Shown here one piece after another: positions 9,090 through 17,554 of a stretch of 64,000 nucleotides of DNA. Source of the DNA: Catellatospora vulcania (GTDB taxonomy: Bacteria; Actinomycetota; Actinomycetes; Mycobacteriales; Micromonosporaceae). Every line of letters starts with the position of its first letter. Position 1 is the first letter of the stretch. Below the pieces are notes generated by a model. That model saw nothing but the letters and a program-made list of their open reading frames with translations. It had not been told where the DNA came from and did not search any database. The DNA lies in contig NZ_WARX01000014.1 of NCBI RefSeq assembly GCF_009720385.1, positions 186,001 through 250,000 on the forward strand. The letters run 5' to 3'. The position numbers and the translations under genes are program-made.

Positions 9090-9464
9090 GTGATTGTCTC
9101 GGTGGGCAACGACGTCGTCCTGGTCGACCGCTTCGCACAGGCGCTGCGGCGTACCCCCAATCTGACCGAGCGCCTGTTCACCGAGGCCGAGCGCACCACC
9201 CGCAGCGGCAACCCGCGCTCGCCGGAGTCGCTGGCGGCCCGGTTCGCGGCCAAGGAGGCCGTCGCCAAGGCGCTCGGCGCACCGGCCGGGATGCAGTGGC
9301 ACGACTGCGAGATCGTCGTCGACGCCGACGGCCGCCCCTGGCTGACCGTCTCCGGGACCGTCGCCGCGGTCGCCGCCGAGCGCGGCGTCGAGCGCTGGCA
9401 CCTGTCCCTGTCCCACGACGGCGGTATCGCCTCCGCCGTGGTCATCGCCGAGGCGGGCCTGTGA
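9090..9464 (+). CDS. acpS: Holo-[acyl-carrier-protein] synthase
   Basis: Transfers the 4'-phosphopantetheine arm of CoA to acyl carrier protein. The 124-aa protein, from a GTG, has the family signatures: N-terminal [11 protein letters not shown] with the metal-binding aspartate, and [12 protein letters not shown] with the catalytic Glu and Lys. The C-terminal [17 protein letters not shown] holds the conserved SHD. Its TGA overlaps a GTG that opens a 70-codon ORF leading to nnr, so the three are probably co-translated. Confidence 0.95.
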   Translation: MIVSVGNDVVLVDRFAQALRRTPNLTERLFTEAERTTRSGNPRSPESLAARFAAKEAVAKALGAPAGMQWHDCEIVVDADGRPWLTVSGTVAAVAAERGVERWHLSLSHDGGIASAVVIAEAGL

Positions 9465-9673
9465 ACGCGTACCGCGGGCGGGCCGCGTCCAGGCCGCCGC
9501 TCGCGGCATGCAGTGCCGTGTCAGCAGGCCTTGCCGTGTCAGCGGGCCTCGCCGGTTCGGCAGGCCTTGCCGCGGCGGATACGGCAAGCACGCTCGTCTC
9601 CGATTCGGGCGCGAACGGGTGGTGCGGCGGGCGACACTCAGGCGCAGACGAGCGGAACGGAGCCCCCGCATGA
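9461..9673 (+). CDS. Bridging ORF between acpS and nnr
   Basis: A 70-codon ORF whose GTG overlaps the acpS stop (GTGA, 9461-9464) and whose TGA overlaps the nnr start (ATGA, 9670-9673). The predicted peptide begins [10 protein letters not shown], contains [12 protein letters not shown] and GSAGLA in tandem, and ends [10 protein letters not shown]. That end resembles the ADERSEEKA ending of the shorter bridging cassettes elsewhere in the window. I recognise no domain. It may serve mainly to carry ribosomes from acpS to nnr; a stable product is unproven. Confidence 0.4.
   Translation: MNAYRGRAASRPPLAACSAVSAGLAVSAGLAGSAGLAAADTASTLVSDSGANGWCGGRHSGADERNGAPA
9518..9571 (+). repeat. Three tandem 18-bp repeats inside the bridging ORF
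   Basis: Units at 9518-9535, 9536-9553 and 9554-9571 share the core tcagcaggccttgcc with few changes. The period is a multiple of three, so the reading frame is kept, giving the hexapeptide repeat [18 protein letters not shown]. Confidence 0.8.
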
Positions 9674-11175
9674 GGTCGGTCTACCGCGTGGCGCAGGTGC
9701 GGGCCGCCGAGTCCGCGCTGATGGCGACGCTGCCCGCGGGCACGCTGATGCAGCGCGCCGCCGCGGGGCTGGCCCGCCGCTGCGCGGTCACCCTGCGCGG
9801 GCTCGGCGGGGTGTATGCCTCCCGCGTGGTCCTGCTGGTCGGGCCTGGCGACAACGGCGGCGACGCGCTGCACGCCGGAGCGATGCTGGCGCGGCAGGGC
9901 GTCTGGGTCGGCGCGCTGCTGAGCGACCCGGAACGCGCGCACGCCGAAGGCTTGGCCGCGCTGCGCGGCGCGGGCGGCCGGGTGTTGACCGACTGGCCTA
10001 AACAGCTCGACCTGGTCGTCGACGGCCTGCTCGGCATCGGTGCCACCGGCGCGCTGCGCGGCACCGCGCTGACGCTCGCCGAGCAGCTCGCCGCACTGGC
10101 CCCGCGCCCGCCCGTGATCGCGGTCGACGTGCCGTCCGGGGTGGCCGTGGACACCGGTGACGTGCCCGGCACCGCGATCCGCGCCGACGTGACCGTCGCC
10201 TTCGGCTGCCTCAAGCCCGCGCACGTGGTCGGCCCGGCCGCGGTGCTGGCCGGGCAGGTGGAACTCGTCGACATCGGGTTGGTCCCGCACCTGCACGGCG
10301 ACCCGGCACTGCGCGTCGCCGACACCGCCGACATCGCCGCCTGGTGGCCGCAGCCCGGACCGGTCTCGGACAAGTACACCCGCGGCGTCGTCGGCGTGGC
10401 GACCGGCTCGGCCGGCTACCCCGGCGCTGCCCTGCTCTCCCTGTCCGGCGCGCTGGCCGGCCCGGCCGGGCTGGTCCGCTACGCCGGGTCGGCGCACGAG
10501 ATCGTGGTGCCCGCCCACCCGAGCGTCATCGCCGCGCCGCGCGTCGCCGAGGCGGGACGGGTGCAGGCGTGGGTCTGCGGCAGCGGCCTGGGCACGGACG
10601 AGCGGGCCGCGGTCGAGGTGCGGGGTGTGCTGGCCGCGCCGGTGCCCGCGCTGCTCGACGCTGACGCCATCACCCTGCTCGTCGACGGCTCGATGGCCGG
10701 CGAGCTGCGCAGCCGGGACGCGCCGACGGTGCTCACCCCGCACGACCGGGAGTACGCCCGGCTCGCCGGTCAGGACCCCGGCGAGGACCGGGTCGCCGCC
10801 GCCCAGAAACTGGCCTCGTGGACCCGGTCGGTGGTGCTGCTCAAGGGCGACCGCACCGTCGTCGCCGGACCGTCCGGCGAGGCCTGGGTCAACCCCACCG
10901 GCACCCCCGCGCTGGCCACCGGCGGCACCGGTGACGTGCTGTCCGGCCTGCTCGGCTCGCTGCTCGCGGCCGGGGTGCCCGCGATCCGCGCGGCGGTCGC
11001 GGCGGCCTACGTACACGGACTGGCGGGGCGCATCGCCGCCGACTCCGGCCCGGTCACCGCCGTCGACGTGGCCGCCTCCCTGCGCGCCGCGGTCGCCTCG
11101 CTGGGTGTCGTCGCGACCGGCACGGCTCCGGTACGCGCCGCCTTCGGCGCGGTCTACCGCAGCGGCCCCCCCTAG
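9670..11175 (+). CDS. nnr: Bifunctional NAD(P)HX epimerase / ADP-dependent NAD(P)HX dehydratase
   Basis: Repairs hydrated nicotinamide cofactors: the N-terminal domain epimerises NAD(P)HX and the C-terminal domain dehydrates the S-form using ADP. The 501-aa protein starts [14 protein letters not shown] at 9670, with GGAG 7 bases before. The epimerase half (about 1-215) has GPGDNGGDALHAG and VDVPSGV. The dehydratase half (about 220-500) is ribokinase-like with DADAI, LTPHDREYARL, KGDRTVVAGP and the ATGGTGDVLSG anion hole near the end. Length fits the fused E. coli Nnr. The start overlaps the bridging ORF, tying it to acpS. Confidence 0.95.
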   Translation: MRSVYRVAQVRAAESALMATLPAGTLMQRAAAGLARRCAVTLRGLGGVYASRVVLLVGPGDNGGDALHAGAMLARQGVWVGALLSDPERAHAEGLAALRGAGGRVLTDWPKQLDLVVDGLLGIGATGALRGTALTLAEQLAALAPRPPVIAVDVPSGVAVDTGDVPGTAIRADVTVAFGCLKPAHVVGPAAVLAGQVELVDIGLVPHLHGDPALRVADTADIAAWWPQPGPVSDKYTRGVVGVATGSAGYPGAALLSLSGALAGPAGLVRYAGSAHEIVVPAHPSVIAAPRVAEAGRVQAWVCGSGLGTDERAAVEVRGVLAAPVPALLDADAITLLVDGSMAGELRSRDAPTVLTPHDREYARLAGQDPGEDRVAAAQKLASWTRSVVLLKGDRTVVAGPSGEAWVNPTGTPALATGGTGDVLSGLLGSLLAAGVPAIRAAVAAAYVHGLAGRIAADSGPVTAVDVAASLRAAVASLGVVATGTAPVRAAFGAVYRSGPP

Positions 11176-11250
11176 CGGCCACGCCCCGCCGGGCGCACAC
11201 ATGTTGCGCCCACCCGCGACAATCGACGCGGATCAGGGGACGGAGGCAGC

Positions 11251-11853
11251 ATGGCGGACGCGTCGGCGGACTGGGCCGACCTGCTGCGAGCCGATCGGGA
11301 ATGCACCCGGGCCCGCGTTCGGATGGCGCCGGGCAACAGCGCGGCGGATGTGGCGGCGGGCCGGGCGGACCTCGTTCAGGCCGAGCAGGATTACGCCCGA
11401 TGCCTGGGCAGGCTGCTCGCGGGCGATCCGACCGAGGTTCTCCGGCACGGACTGTCGACGAAGACGCGGCACACCCAGGACGACCGCCGCGTGGCGGTCC
11501 ATGTCGTGTTCGAGGCGGAGGGCCTCCACCTCGACGTCATCCGCAGGCTGCTGCCGGAGTTGTTCGAGCTTTCGCTGGCTGTGCACTGGATCAGCGTCCG
11601 GATGTGGAAGGTCATCGGACAGCTGGACCCGCACGACCTGGTCGAAGACCTCACGCCGCTGGTCGCGGCGTTCCTGGCCGACCCGGAGCGCGACGCGTCG
11701 GAGTACTGGGGCGCCATCGGGCTGGCGCATCAGGTGCGACTCGTGCCGCTGGCGGACCTGCTGATGGATGCCGCCCGCCGCTCACCCGATCCGGAGATCC
11801 GCGGGGCCGCCGAGGGGTGGCACTACCCCGAGAACGACGCAGCCGAGTCCTGA
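11251..11853 (+). CDS. Hypothetical protein
   Basis: A 200-aa soluble, mostly helical, acidic protein that I do not recognise. It starts at an ATG with a strong GGGGACGGAGG binding site (11236-11246). No signal peptide, membrane helix or cysteine motif is seen. The middle contains HVVFEAEGLHLDVIRRLLPE and several Trp-rich turns (HWISVRMWKVIGQLD), followed by a HEAT-like helical end. It stands alone between nnr (same strand, 75 bases upstream) and convergent tsaE. Codon use matches its neighbours, so it looks native. Confidence 0.75.
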   Translation: MADASADWADLLRADRECTRARVRMAPGNSAADVAAGRADLVQAEQDYARCLGRLLAGDPTEVLRHGLSTKTRHTQDDRRVAVHVVFEAEGLHLDVIRRLLPELFELSLAVHWISVRMWKVIGQLDPHDLVEDLTPLVAAFLADPERDASEYWGAIGLAHQVRLVPLADLLMDAARRSPDPEIRGAAEGWHYPENDAAES

Positions 11854-11859
11854 CCGAGC

Positions 11860-12351
11860 TCAGCCGCGCTCGGCGGCGGCTTCCGACAGGGCCGCGACGC
11901 GGTCGGACCAGTCGCCGTGGTGGCCGATCAGGTCGACCGTGCGGGAGTCGTCGTCGCGGCGGTCGATGCGGACCTCGAGGTACGCGTCGGCGAGCTGCTC
12001 GACCATGCCCTCGCCCCACTCGACCAGGGTCACCGAGTCCTCGACCGACGCGTCCAGGTCCAGGTCGTCGACCTGGGCGCGGGGGTCGGTGACGTTGCCC
12101 AGCCGGTACGCGTCCACGTGCACCATCGGCACGGTGCCGCCCGCGGCCCGGTCGGGGCGGTGCACCCGGGCGATGACGAACGTCGGCGACGTGACGTCAC
12201 CGAGCACCCGCAGCCCGCGCCCGATGCCCTGGGCCAGCGCGGTCTTGCCGGCGCCGAGCGGGCCGCTCAGCACGAGGAGGTCACCGGCGCGCAGCACGGC
12301 GGCCAGCCGTACGCCGAAGTCGCGGGTGTCGTCGACGGTTGTGAGGATCAT
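11860..12351 (-). CDS. tsaE: tRNA t6A biosynthesis ATPase TsaE
   Basis: ATPase of the threonylcarbamoyl-adenosine (t6A37) tRNA modification complex, partner of TsaB and TsaD, which are encoded 2.5-4 kb away. The 163-aa protein has the Walker A GPLGAGKT at about 30-37, the family motifs SPTF in DVTSPTFVIA, the HVDAYRL segment and the conserved VEWGEGM. Its ATG overlaps the stop of the upstream alpha/beta hydrolase (ATGA). Gene order alr - hydrolase - tsaE is common in actinobacteria. Confidence 0.95.
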   Translation of the reverse strand: MILTTVDDTRDFGVRLAAVLRAGDLLVLSGPLGAGKTALAQGIGRGLRVLGDVTSPTFVIARVHRPDRAAGGTVPMVHVDAYRLGNVTDPRAQVDDLDLDASVEDSVTLVEWGEGMVEQLADAYLEVRIDRRDDDSRTVDLIGHHGDWSDRVAALSEAAAERG

Positions 12352-13487
12352 AGGAGCTCCAGCTCGTCCAGGAAGGTGACCAGCGCCTGGTTGACCTCGT
12401 CGGCGTGCTCCAGCATCACCACGTGGCCGCTGTCGGGGATCAGCACCAGTTTCGCGTGGGGCAGCAGCCGGCAGATCTCCTCGGAGTGGGACACCGGGGT
12501 GATCAGGTCTGCGTCGCCGACGACGACCATGACGGGCACCTGGTTGAGGGCGCGCAGGGCCGGGTAGCGGGCGTGGCTGTTGATGGTGCGCAGGTAGCGG
12601 GCGACGGTCTCGGTGGTGGTGCGCGAGTTCATCTGCTCCACGTACGAGACGAGGGCTGCGCTGGGCTTGTCGCCGCCGAAGCCGTACCGCCGGGTCAGCA
12701 GCCAGGCGAGGTCGGTGCTGGCCTGCCGGGCCTTGTCGATCATCGGGCCGGTGAACCGGGCCGCGCCGGTGAGCAGGGCGAGCAGCGGGCCGCTGGTGCG
12801 GTTGAGGATGTCGGGCAGGTTGCCGTAGCTGACGCCGTCGAGCTGGCCGCCGGAGGTGGAGATGAGCACGGCCCCGGCGACGCGGTCGGCGAACAGGTCG
12901 GGGTGCTGCTCGGCGCAGGCCATGATGGCCATGCCGCCCATCGAGTGGCCGACCAGCACGATCGGGCCGACCGGGGTGGTGGCCTTGATGACGTCGTAGA
13001 GGGCGTCACCGAGCGCGGGCAGCTCGTACTCGCCCTCGTGCAGGGCGGTGGACAGGCCGTGGCCGGGCTGGTCGTAGAAGACCATCCGGTGCTCGCCGAG
13101 CGCGTCGAGGGCCTTGCGCTGGAAGTGGAACGTGCCCTGGTCGAGGCAGAACCCGTGGACGAAGATGATGGTCGGCTCGGGCGGTCCGGCCTTGCCGTAG
13201 TCGACCGTGATCCCGTCGACCGGCTCGACGATCTCCACGTGCAGCTGTACGCCGTCGTCGGTGGTGACGGTGAGCGTCTCGTCGTAGGGCAGGCGGCCGA
13301 AGGGCTCGTCGGCGAACGGGTCGGTGTCCTGGCGGCGGGTGCGTTTGACGACCAGGCGCTCGACGGCGACACCCGCGGCGACGCCGGCCGCGGCGACACC
13401 GATGACGGCGCCGATCAGCCCTGCCTTGCGGCGGGTCGCCGGGACGACCTTGGCCACGGCCTTGTCCTCGGTCGTCGCGTCGCTCAC
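12348..13487 (-). CDS. Alpha/beta hydrolase with N-terminal membrane anchor
   Basis: A 379-aa alpha/beta-hydrolase-fold protein with unknown substrate. The GTG start at 13487 (VSDATTEDKAV) follows GGGGTGATCTC; a longer frame exists but runs into the bridging ORF. Residues 24-43 form one hydrophobic helix (LIGAVIGVAAAGVAAGVAVE), probably an anchor. The hydrolase domain shows HGFCLDQGTF (oxyanion region), the nucleophile elbow VGHSMGG, and a late GDADLITP with DSGHVVMLEHAD giving the acid and histidine of the triad. It sits between alr and tsaE with NTGA-type junctions on both sides. Confidence 0.88.
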   Translation of the reverse strand: MSDATTEDKAVAKVVPATRRKAGLIGAVIGVAAAGVAAGVAVERLVVKRTRRQDTDPFADEPFGRLPYDETLTVTTDDGVQLHVEIVEPVDGITVDYGKAGPPEPTIIFVHGFCLDQGTFHFQRKALDALGEHRMVFYDQPGHGLSTALHEGEYELPALGDALYDVIKATTPVGPIVLVGHSMGGMAIMACAEQHPDLFADRVAGAVLISTSGGQLDGVSYGNLPDILNRTSGPLLALLTGAARFTGPMIDKARQASTDLAWLLTRRYGFGGDKPSAALVSYVEQMNSRTTTETVARYLRTINSHARYPALRALNQVPVMVVVGDADLITPVSHSEEICRLLPHAKLVLIPDSGHVVMLEHADEVNQALVTFLDELELL

Positions 13488-13552
13488 GAGATCACCCCGT
13501 CGATGTGCATGCCGTGCCCTGCCGGGTGCCGTCGCAGGTTCCGCTCGCTCAC
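13484..13552 (-). repeat. Bridging mini-ORF between alr and the hydrolase gene
   Basis: On the minus strand a 22-codon ORF begins with a GTG overlapping the alr stop (GTGA) and ends with a TGA overlapping the hydrolase start (GTGA). The predicted peptide begins VSERNLRR, matching the VSERSER start of the cassettes between the ABC exporter genes, and ends GVIS. It looks like a diverged cassette retaining only the 5' half. Confidence 0.6.
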
Positions 13553-14685
13553 GCGGCACCACCGCGGTACACCCGGGGCACCCGGGTGCTGCCGAAGCGC
13601 GTCACGATCTCGTAGTTGATGGTGCCGACGGCCTCGGCCCAGTCGTCGGCGGTGGGTTCGCCCTGGTCGCCGGGCCCGAACAGGGTCACCTCGTCGCCCT
13701 CGGTGACCTCGGCGTCGCCGACGTCGACCACGAACTGGTCCATGCAGACCCGCCCGGCGACGGTGTACCGGCCACCGTTGAGCTGCACCGGACCGAGGTT
13801 GGAGGCGTGCCGGGGGACCCCGTCGGCGTAGCCGAGCGGCACCAGTGCGACGGTCGACTCCCGCTGCGTGACGTAGGTGTGCCCGTAGGAGACGCCCTGC
13901 CCGGCGGGGATGCGCTTGGACAGCAGCACCCGGGCGCGGGCGGTCATCGCCGGGCGCAGCGTGGCCCGCACCGCGGGGTCGTCCAGCGGGGACAGTCCGT
14001 ACACGGCGATGCCGGGGCGGACCAGGTCGAAATGGGTGTCGGGCCTGGTCAGCGTGGCCGCGGAGTTGGCCATGTGGCGCAGCTGCGGTTCGACGCCGAG
14101 GCGCTTGGCGACGTCGAGGGCGTCGGCGAAGCCGGCCAGCTGCCGGTCGACGGTCTCGTGGCCGGGTGCGTCGGCGCAGGCGAAGTGGCTCCACACGCCG
14201 ACGACCTCGGCGTACCCGTCGGCTTGGGCCTTGCCCGCGGCCTCGACGAGCTGCGGCCAGTCAGGCGCGGCAGCCCCGCTGCGGGACAGCCCAGTGTCGA
14301 TCTTGAGGTGGATCCGGGCGGCCCGCCCGGCCTCACGGGCTCCGGCGATCACCGCCGCGAGCTGCGACAGCCCGGCCACACTGAGGTCCACGTCACACCC
14401 GATCGCCCGGTCGACCGGCTGTCCGGGCAGCCACAGCCAGGCCAGCACCGGCGCGGTCAGGCCCGCGGCGCGCAGCCCGAACGCCTCCTCCAGGGTGCAG
14501 ACGCCGAGCCAGGTCGCGCCGCCGGACAGCGCGGCGCGGGCGGCGGGGACCATGCCGTGCCCGTACCCGTCTGCCTTGACCACGGCCATGACCTGGGCAG
14601 GCGTACTGGACCGCAGCGTGCGCACGTTGGCGCGGATCGCGTCGAGGTCCACCACGACCTGGGACTGAGCGTCGGCCTGCCACAT
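13549..14685 (-). CDS. alr: Alanine racemase
   Basis: PLP enzyme making D-alanine for peptidoglycan. The 378-aa protein starts MWQADAQSQVVVDLDAI; GGGACTC precedes the ATG. The PLP lysine is in VMAVVKADGYGHG near residue 36. The second catalytic tyrosine region is SYGHTY, and MDQFVVDVGD and GYADGVPRHASN are family signatures. It heads a run alr - bridging ORF - hydrolase - tsaE on the minus strand and is divergent from tsaB across a dispersed palindrome. Confidence 0.97.
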   Translation of the reverse strand: MWQADAQSQVVVDLDAIRANVRTLRSSTPAQVMAVVKADGYGHGMVPAARAALSGGATWLGVCTLEEAFGLRAAGLTAPVLAWLWLPGQPVDRAIGCDVDLSVAGLSQLAAVIAGAREAGRAARIHLKIDTGLSRSGAAAPDWPQLVEAAGKAQADGYAEVVGVWSHFACADAPGHETVDRQLAGFADALDVAKRLGVEPQLRHMANSAATLTRPDTHFDLVRPGIAVYGLSPLDDPAVRATLRPAMTARARVLLSKRIPAGQGVSYGHTYVTQRESTVALVPLGYADGVPRHASNLGPVQLNGGRYTVAGRVCMDQFVVDVGDAEVTEGDEVTLFGPGDQGEPTADDWAEAVGTINYEIVTRFGSTRVPRVYRGGAA

Positions 14686-14780
14686 GAGTCCCAGCCTACC
14701 CAGCAGTACGCGGCGGACCCTCGAGGGCCGCGCCCGGTCCCACGTGGTGCCGCCCACTCCGGCCGCCCTGCCGAGCCGCC

Positions 14781-14840
14781 ATCGATCATGAACCTGTGAC
14801 CACGACACGCCGCCGAGCCGTGCCACAAGTTCATGATCAT
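14781..14840. repeat. Dispersed palindrome family B, copy 1
   Basis: A 60-bp imperfect palindrome with outer arms gatcatgaacctgtg (14784-14798) and its near-complement at 14824-14838 (one mismatch). A second copy at 30109-30168 matches at 52 of 60 positions, including the asymmetric centre acgacacgccgccg. Here it lies in the divergent alr/tsaB promoter region. Each arm begins with GATC. Confidence 0.8.
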
Positions 14841-14875
14841 CTGGGTGGGGCGGGCGGCACAGTAGGGTGGGGGGC

Positions 14876-15553
14876 GTGTTGGTGCTGGTGTTGGATACCG
14901 CTACGCCTGCGGTCACCGCCGCGCTCGCCGAGGTGCACCCGTCCGGGCACGCCGTGCTGGCGCAGCGGGCGACGGTCGACGGCCGCGCGCATGGTGAGCT
15001 GCTCGCTCCGCAGATAGACGCGCTGCTGGCCGAGGCCGGGGTCAAGCCCCGCGACCTGGCCGCCGTCATCGCCGGGGTCGGGCCGGGCCCGTTCACCGGC
15101 CTGCGGGTCGGCCTGGTCACCGCCGCGTCGTTCACGATGGCCCTGGACATCCCGGCGTACGGCGTCTGCACGCTGGACGCGCTGGGTCTGCGCACCGCGG
15201 GCCGGGCCCTGGTCGCGACCGACGCGCGGCGGCGCGAGGTCTACTGGGCGGTGTACGCCGACGGCCGCCCGCTGACCGGCCCCGCCGTGGACAAGCCCGC
15301 CGACGTCGCGCCGAAACTGGCCGGGTACGCGGTGACCGCCGCGGTGGGCGAAGGCGCGGCGAAGTACGCCGACGTGTTCGGCCTGCCCGCCGGTGCGCAG
15401 CTCTACCCGGAGCCGTCGGCCCTCGTCGAGCTGGCCGCGTCGCGGGTCTGCGACGGCGCGCCGAGCGAGCCGCTGACGCCGCTCTACCTGCGCCGACCCG
15501 ACGCGGTCGAGCCGGCCGCCCGCAAGCCGGCCCTGTCCGCGAGCGAGCGATGA
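14876..15553 (+). CDS. tsaB: tRNA t6A biosynthesis protein TsaB
   Basis: Non-catalytic partner of TsaD in t6A37 tRNA modification. The 225-aa ASKHA-fold protein begins VLVLVLDTATPAVTAAL; a GTG nine bases upstream is an alternative start. Family motifs: N-terminal LDTAT, HGELLAPQIDALL, and VGPGPFTGLRVGLVTA. The C-terminal half is short and variable, as usual. Its stop overlaps the rimI start (ATGA), and tsaD follows rimI, giving the conserved tsaB-rimI-tsaD operon. Confidence 0.95.
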   Translation: MLVLVLDTATPAVTAALAEVHPSGHAVLAQRATVDGRAHGELLAPQIDALLAEAGVKPRDLAAVIAGVGPGPFTGLRVGLVTAASFTMALDIPAYGVCTLDALGLRTAGRALVATDARRREVYWAVYADGRPLTGPAVDKPADVAPKLAGYAVTAAVGEGAAKYADVFGLPAGAQLYPEPSALVELAASRVCDGAPSEPLTPLYLRRPDAVEPAARKPALSASER

Positions 15554-15990
15554 AGATCGAGCGGCTGCGCTGGTGGCAGATCGAGGATCTGCTGCCGGTC
15601 GAGGCCGACCTGTTCGGCGCCGAGGCGTGGACCGCGGCGATGTTCTGGAACGAGCTGGCCAACGGCCACCACTACCTGATCGCCACCGAGGACGACGGCA
15701 CCGTGCTCGGGTACGCCGGGCTGGCCGTCGGCCAGGGCGAGGGCTGGGTCAACAACATCGCGGTACGCCGCGACGCGCAGCGGCGCGGCATCGGCCGGGC
15801 CCTGCTGGAGGCGCTGCTGGCCGAGGGCCGGCGGCACCAGGTGAAGCAGGTGCTGCTGGAGGTCGCCGCGGACAACACGCCGGCCCAGCGCCTCTATGCC
15901 GCCTACGGCTTCGAGGCGATCGGCATCCGCAAGGGCTACTACCAGCCCAGCAACACCGACGCACTGGTGATGCGCCGGGAAGAGCCGTGA
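15550..15990 (+). CDS. rimI: Ribosomal-protein-alanine N-acetyltransferase
   Basis: GNAT acetyltransferase of the RimI group, which acetylates the N-terminal alanine of ribosomal protein S18 in E. coli. The 146-aa protein has the acetyl-CoA loop [15 protein letters not shown] (about residues 74-88), preceded by the INNIAV-like strand (VNNIAV) and followed by the [17 protein letters not shown] signature. It overlaps tsaB by 4 bases. Its own stop opens a 12-codon bridging ORF that leads into tsaD. Confidence 0.93.
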   Translation: MKIERLRWWQIEDLLPVEADLFGAEAWTAAMFWNELANGHHYLIATEDDGTVLGYAGLAVGQGEGWVNNIAVRRDAQRRGIGRALLEALLAEGRRHQVKQVLLEVAADNTPAQRLYAAYGFEAIGIRKGYYQPSNTDALVMRREEP

Positions 15991-16025
15991 CATACATCCG
16001 CGAGCGCAGCGAGGAGAAGGCGTGA
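15987..16025 (+). repeat. Bridging mini-ORF cassette between rimI and tsaD
   Basis: A 12-codon ORF ([12 protein letters not shown]) whose GTG overlaps the rimI stop and whose TGA overlaps the tsaD GTG. Its 3' part, gcgagcgcagcgaggag followed by aaggc, is the recurring cassette and supplies the tsaD Shine-Dalgarno sequence GAGGAGAAGG. Confidence 0.7.
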
Positions 16026-17068
16026 GCAGCGAACCCCTGGTCCTGGGGATCGAGAGCAGCTGTGACGAGACCGGCGTCGGCATCGTGCGGGGGCACACCC
16101 TGCTGGCCGACGCGCTGGCGTCCAGCGTGGACGAGCACGCCCGCTTCGGCGGGGTGGTGCCCGAGGTGGCCAGCCGCGCGCACCTGCAGGCGCTGGTGCC
16201 GACGCTGCACCGGGCCCTGGACGAGGCCGGGGTGACCCTGGCCGACATCGACGCCATCGCCGTCACCGCCGGTCCCGGCCTGGCCGGGGCGCTGCTGGTC
16301 GGCGTCGCCGGGGCCAAGGGCCTGGCGCTGGCCACCGAGAAGCCCATCTACGGCGTGAACCACCTCGCGGCGCACGTCGCGGTGGACACCCTGGAGCACG
16401 GCCCGCTGCCGGAGCCCGCGATCGCGCTGCTGGTCTCGGGCGGGCACTCCTCGCTGCTGAGGGTCGACGACCTGGCCCGTGGGGTGACCCCGCTCGGCGC
16501 GACCATCGACGACGCAGCCGGGGAGGCCTTCGACAAGGTGGCCCGGCTGCTGGGCATGCCGTTCCCGGGCGGCCCGCCGATCGACAAGGCGGCGCGCGAC
16601 GGCGACCCGCTGGCGATCACCTTCCCGCGCGGCCTGACCGGGCCGAAGGACCTGGTCGAGCACCGGTTCGACTTCTCCTTCTCCGGGCTGAAGACCGCTG
16701 TGGCGCGCTGGGTCGAGGCGCGCGAGCGGTCCGGTGAGCCGGTGCCGGTCAACGACGTCGCGGCGAGCTTCCAGGACGCGGTCTGCGACGTGCTGACCCG
16801 CAAGGCCATCGACGCCTGCCGGACCCAGGGCATCGAGACGCTCGTCATCGGCGGCGGCGTGGCCGCGAACTCGCGGCTGAAGGCGATGGCGGCCGAGCGC
16901 GCGGCGAAGTACGGCATCACCGTGCGGGTGCCGCGGCCCAAGCTGTGCACCGACAACGGGGCCATGGTGGCCGCGCTCGGCGCGCATCTGGTGGCCGCCG
17001 GAACGGCACCGTCCAAGCTGGACTTCGCGGCCGACTCCGCGATGCCGCTGACGCTTGTCGGGGTGTAG
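16022..17068 (+). CDS. tsaD: tRNA N6-adenosine threonylcarbamoyltransferase TsaD
   Basis: Catalytic subunit transferring the threonylcarbamoyl group to A37 of tRNAs reading ANN codons. The 348-aa ASKHA protein starts from a GTG ([17 protein letters not shown], the family start). The metal-binding histidines are in NHLAAH (about 111-115). [12 protein letters not shown] and [16 protein letters not shown] are further signatures, and the C-terminal TDNGAMVA holds the third metal ligand. Its translation is probably coupled to rimI through the mini-ORF. Confidence 0.97.
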   Translation: MSSEPLVLGIESSCDETGVGIVRGHTLLADALASSVDEHARFGGVVPEVASRAHLQALVPTLHRALDEAGVTLADIDAIAVTAGPGLAGALLVGVAGAKGLALATEKPIYGVNHLAAHVAVDTLEHGPLPEPAIALLVSGGHSSLLRVDDLARGVTPLGATIDDAAGEAFDKVARLLGMPFPGGPPIDKAARDGDPLAITFPRGLTGPKDLVEHRFDFSFSGLKTAVARWVEARERSGEPVPVNDVAASFQDAVCDVLTRKAIDACRTQGIETLVIGGGVAANSRLKAMAAERAAKYGITVRVPRPKLCTDNGAMVAALGAHLVAAGTAPSKLDFAADSAMPLTLVGV

Positions 17069-17094
17069 CTTTGCCCGGTGCTGTGGGCGACGAC

Positions 17095-17349
17095 GTGATC
17101 GTGCGTATGTGGGAGGTGCGCGCCTACCCGCGTACCTTCACCGATCTGCTGACCTGGGTGTGTGACGAGGCGGTGCCGCGGCTGGAGGTCGAGCCGCTGC
17201 ACATCGCGAGCGAGGTGTTCTCCTCGACGGACCTGCGCATCGTGGTGATCTCGCGCTGGCGCGGGGACCCCCGCCCCCTCGCCGACCCCCCCGACGGCCT
17301 CGCCGCCCGCTCCCCTCACGTCTGGGACTTCGCCCCCGTCGACCGCTGA
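17095..17349 (+). CDS. Conserved small hypothetical protein
   Basis: An 84-aa protein (VIVRMWEVRAYP...) just after tsaD. Other in-frame starts exist at 17083, 17101 and 17107; 17095 is chosen from the VIVRMWE start. The sequence has a beta-alpha-beta pattern with VFSSTDLRIVVISRWRG, suggesting a small ferredoxin-like (antibiotic monooxygenase-type) fold. The C-terminus is Pro/Asp-rich. I do not recognise a function, and no strong ribosome-binding site is seen. Confidence 0.6.
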   Translation: MIVRMWEVRAYPRTFTDLLTWVCDEAVPRLEVEPLHIASEVFSSTDLRIVVISRWRGDPRPLADPPDGLAARSPHVWDFAPVDR

Positions 17350-17384
17350 CCCGCCGCGCCGCCGCGGCCCGCCCCGGGGCGGTG

Positions 17385-17449
17385 AAGATCGCTGTTTCTG
17401 GTCGGAATCTGCGGTTCCACCTCACTGATCGACCCGAAACGGCGATCTT
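17385..17449. repeat. Dispersed palindrome family C, copy 1
   Basis: A 65-bp inverted repeat: arm aagatcgctgtttctggtcg at 17385-17404, near-complement at 17430-17449 with two mismatches, and a 25-base centre. The outer aagatcgctgtttc is shared with the palindrome at 42807-42869, while the centres differ. GATC occurs in both arms. Confidence 0.7.
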
Positions 17450-17554
17450 GGGCGCGTCGGTGGCTGTCGTGCGGGCGAGTGTCGGCGTGGCGTGGCGGCG
17501 CGGGCCGCAGCGGGCGGCGACGATGAGAGCCACCCCCGGTTCGAGGGGGTACGC

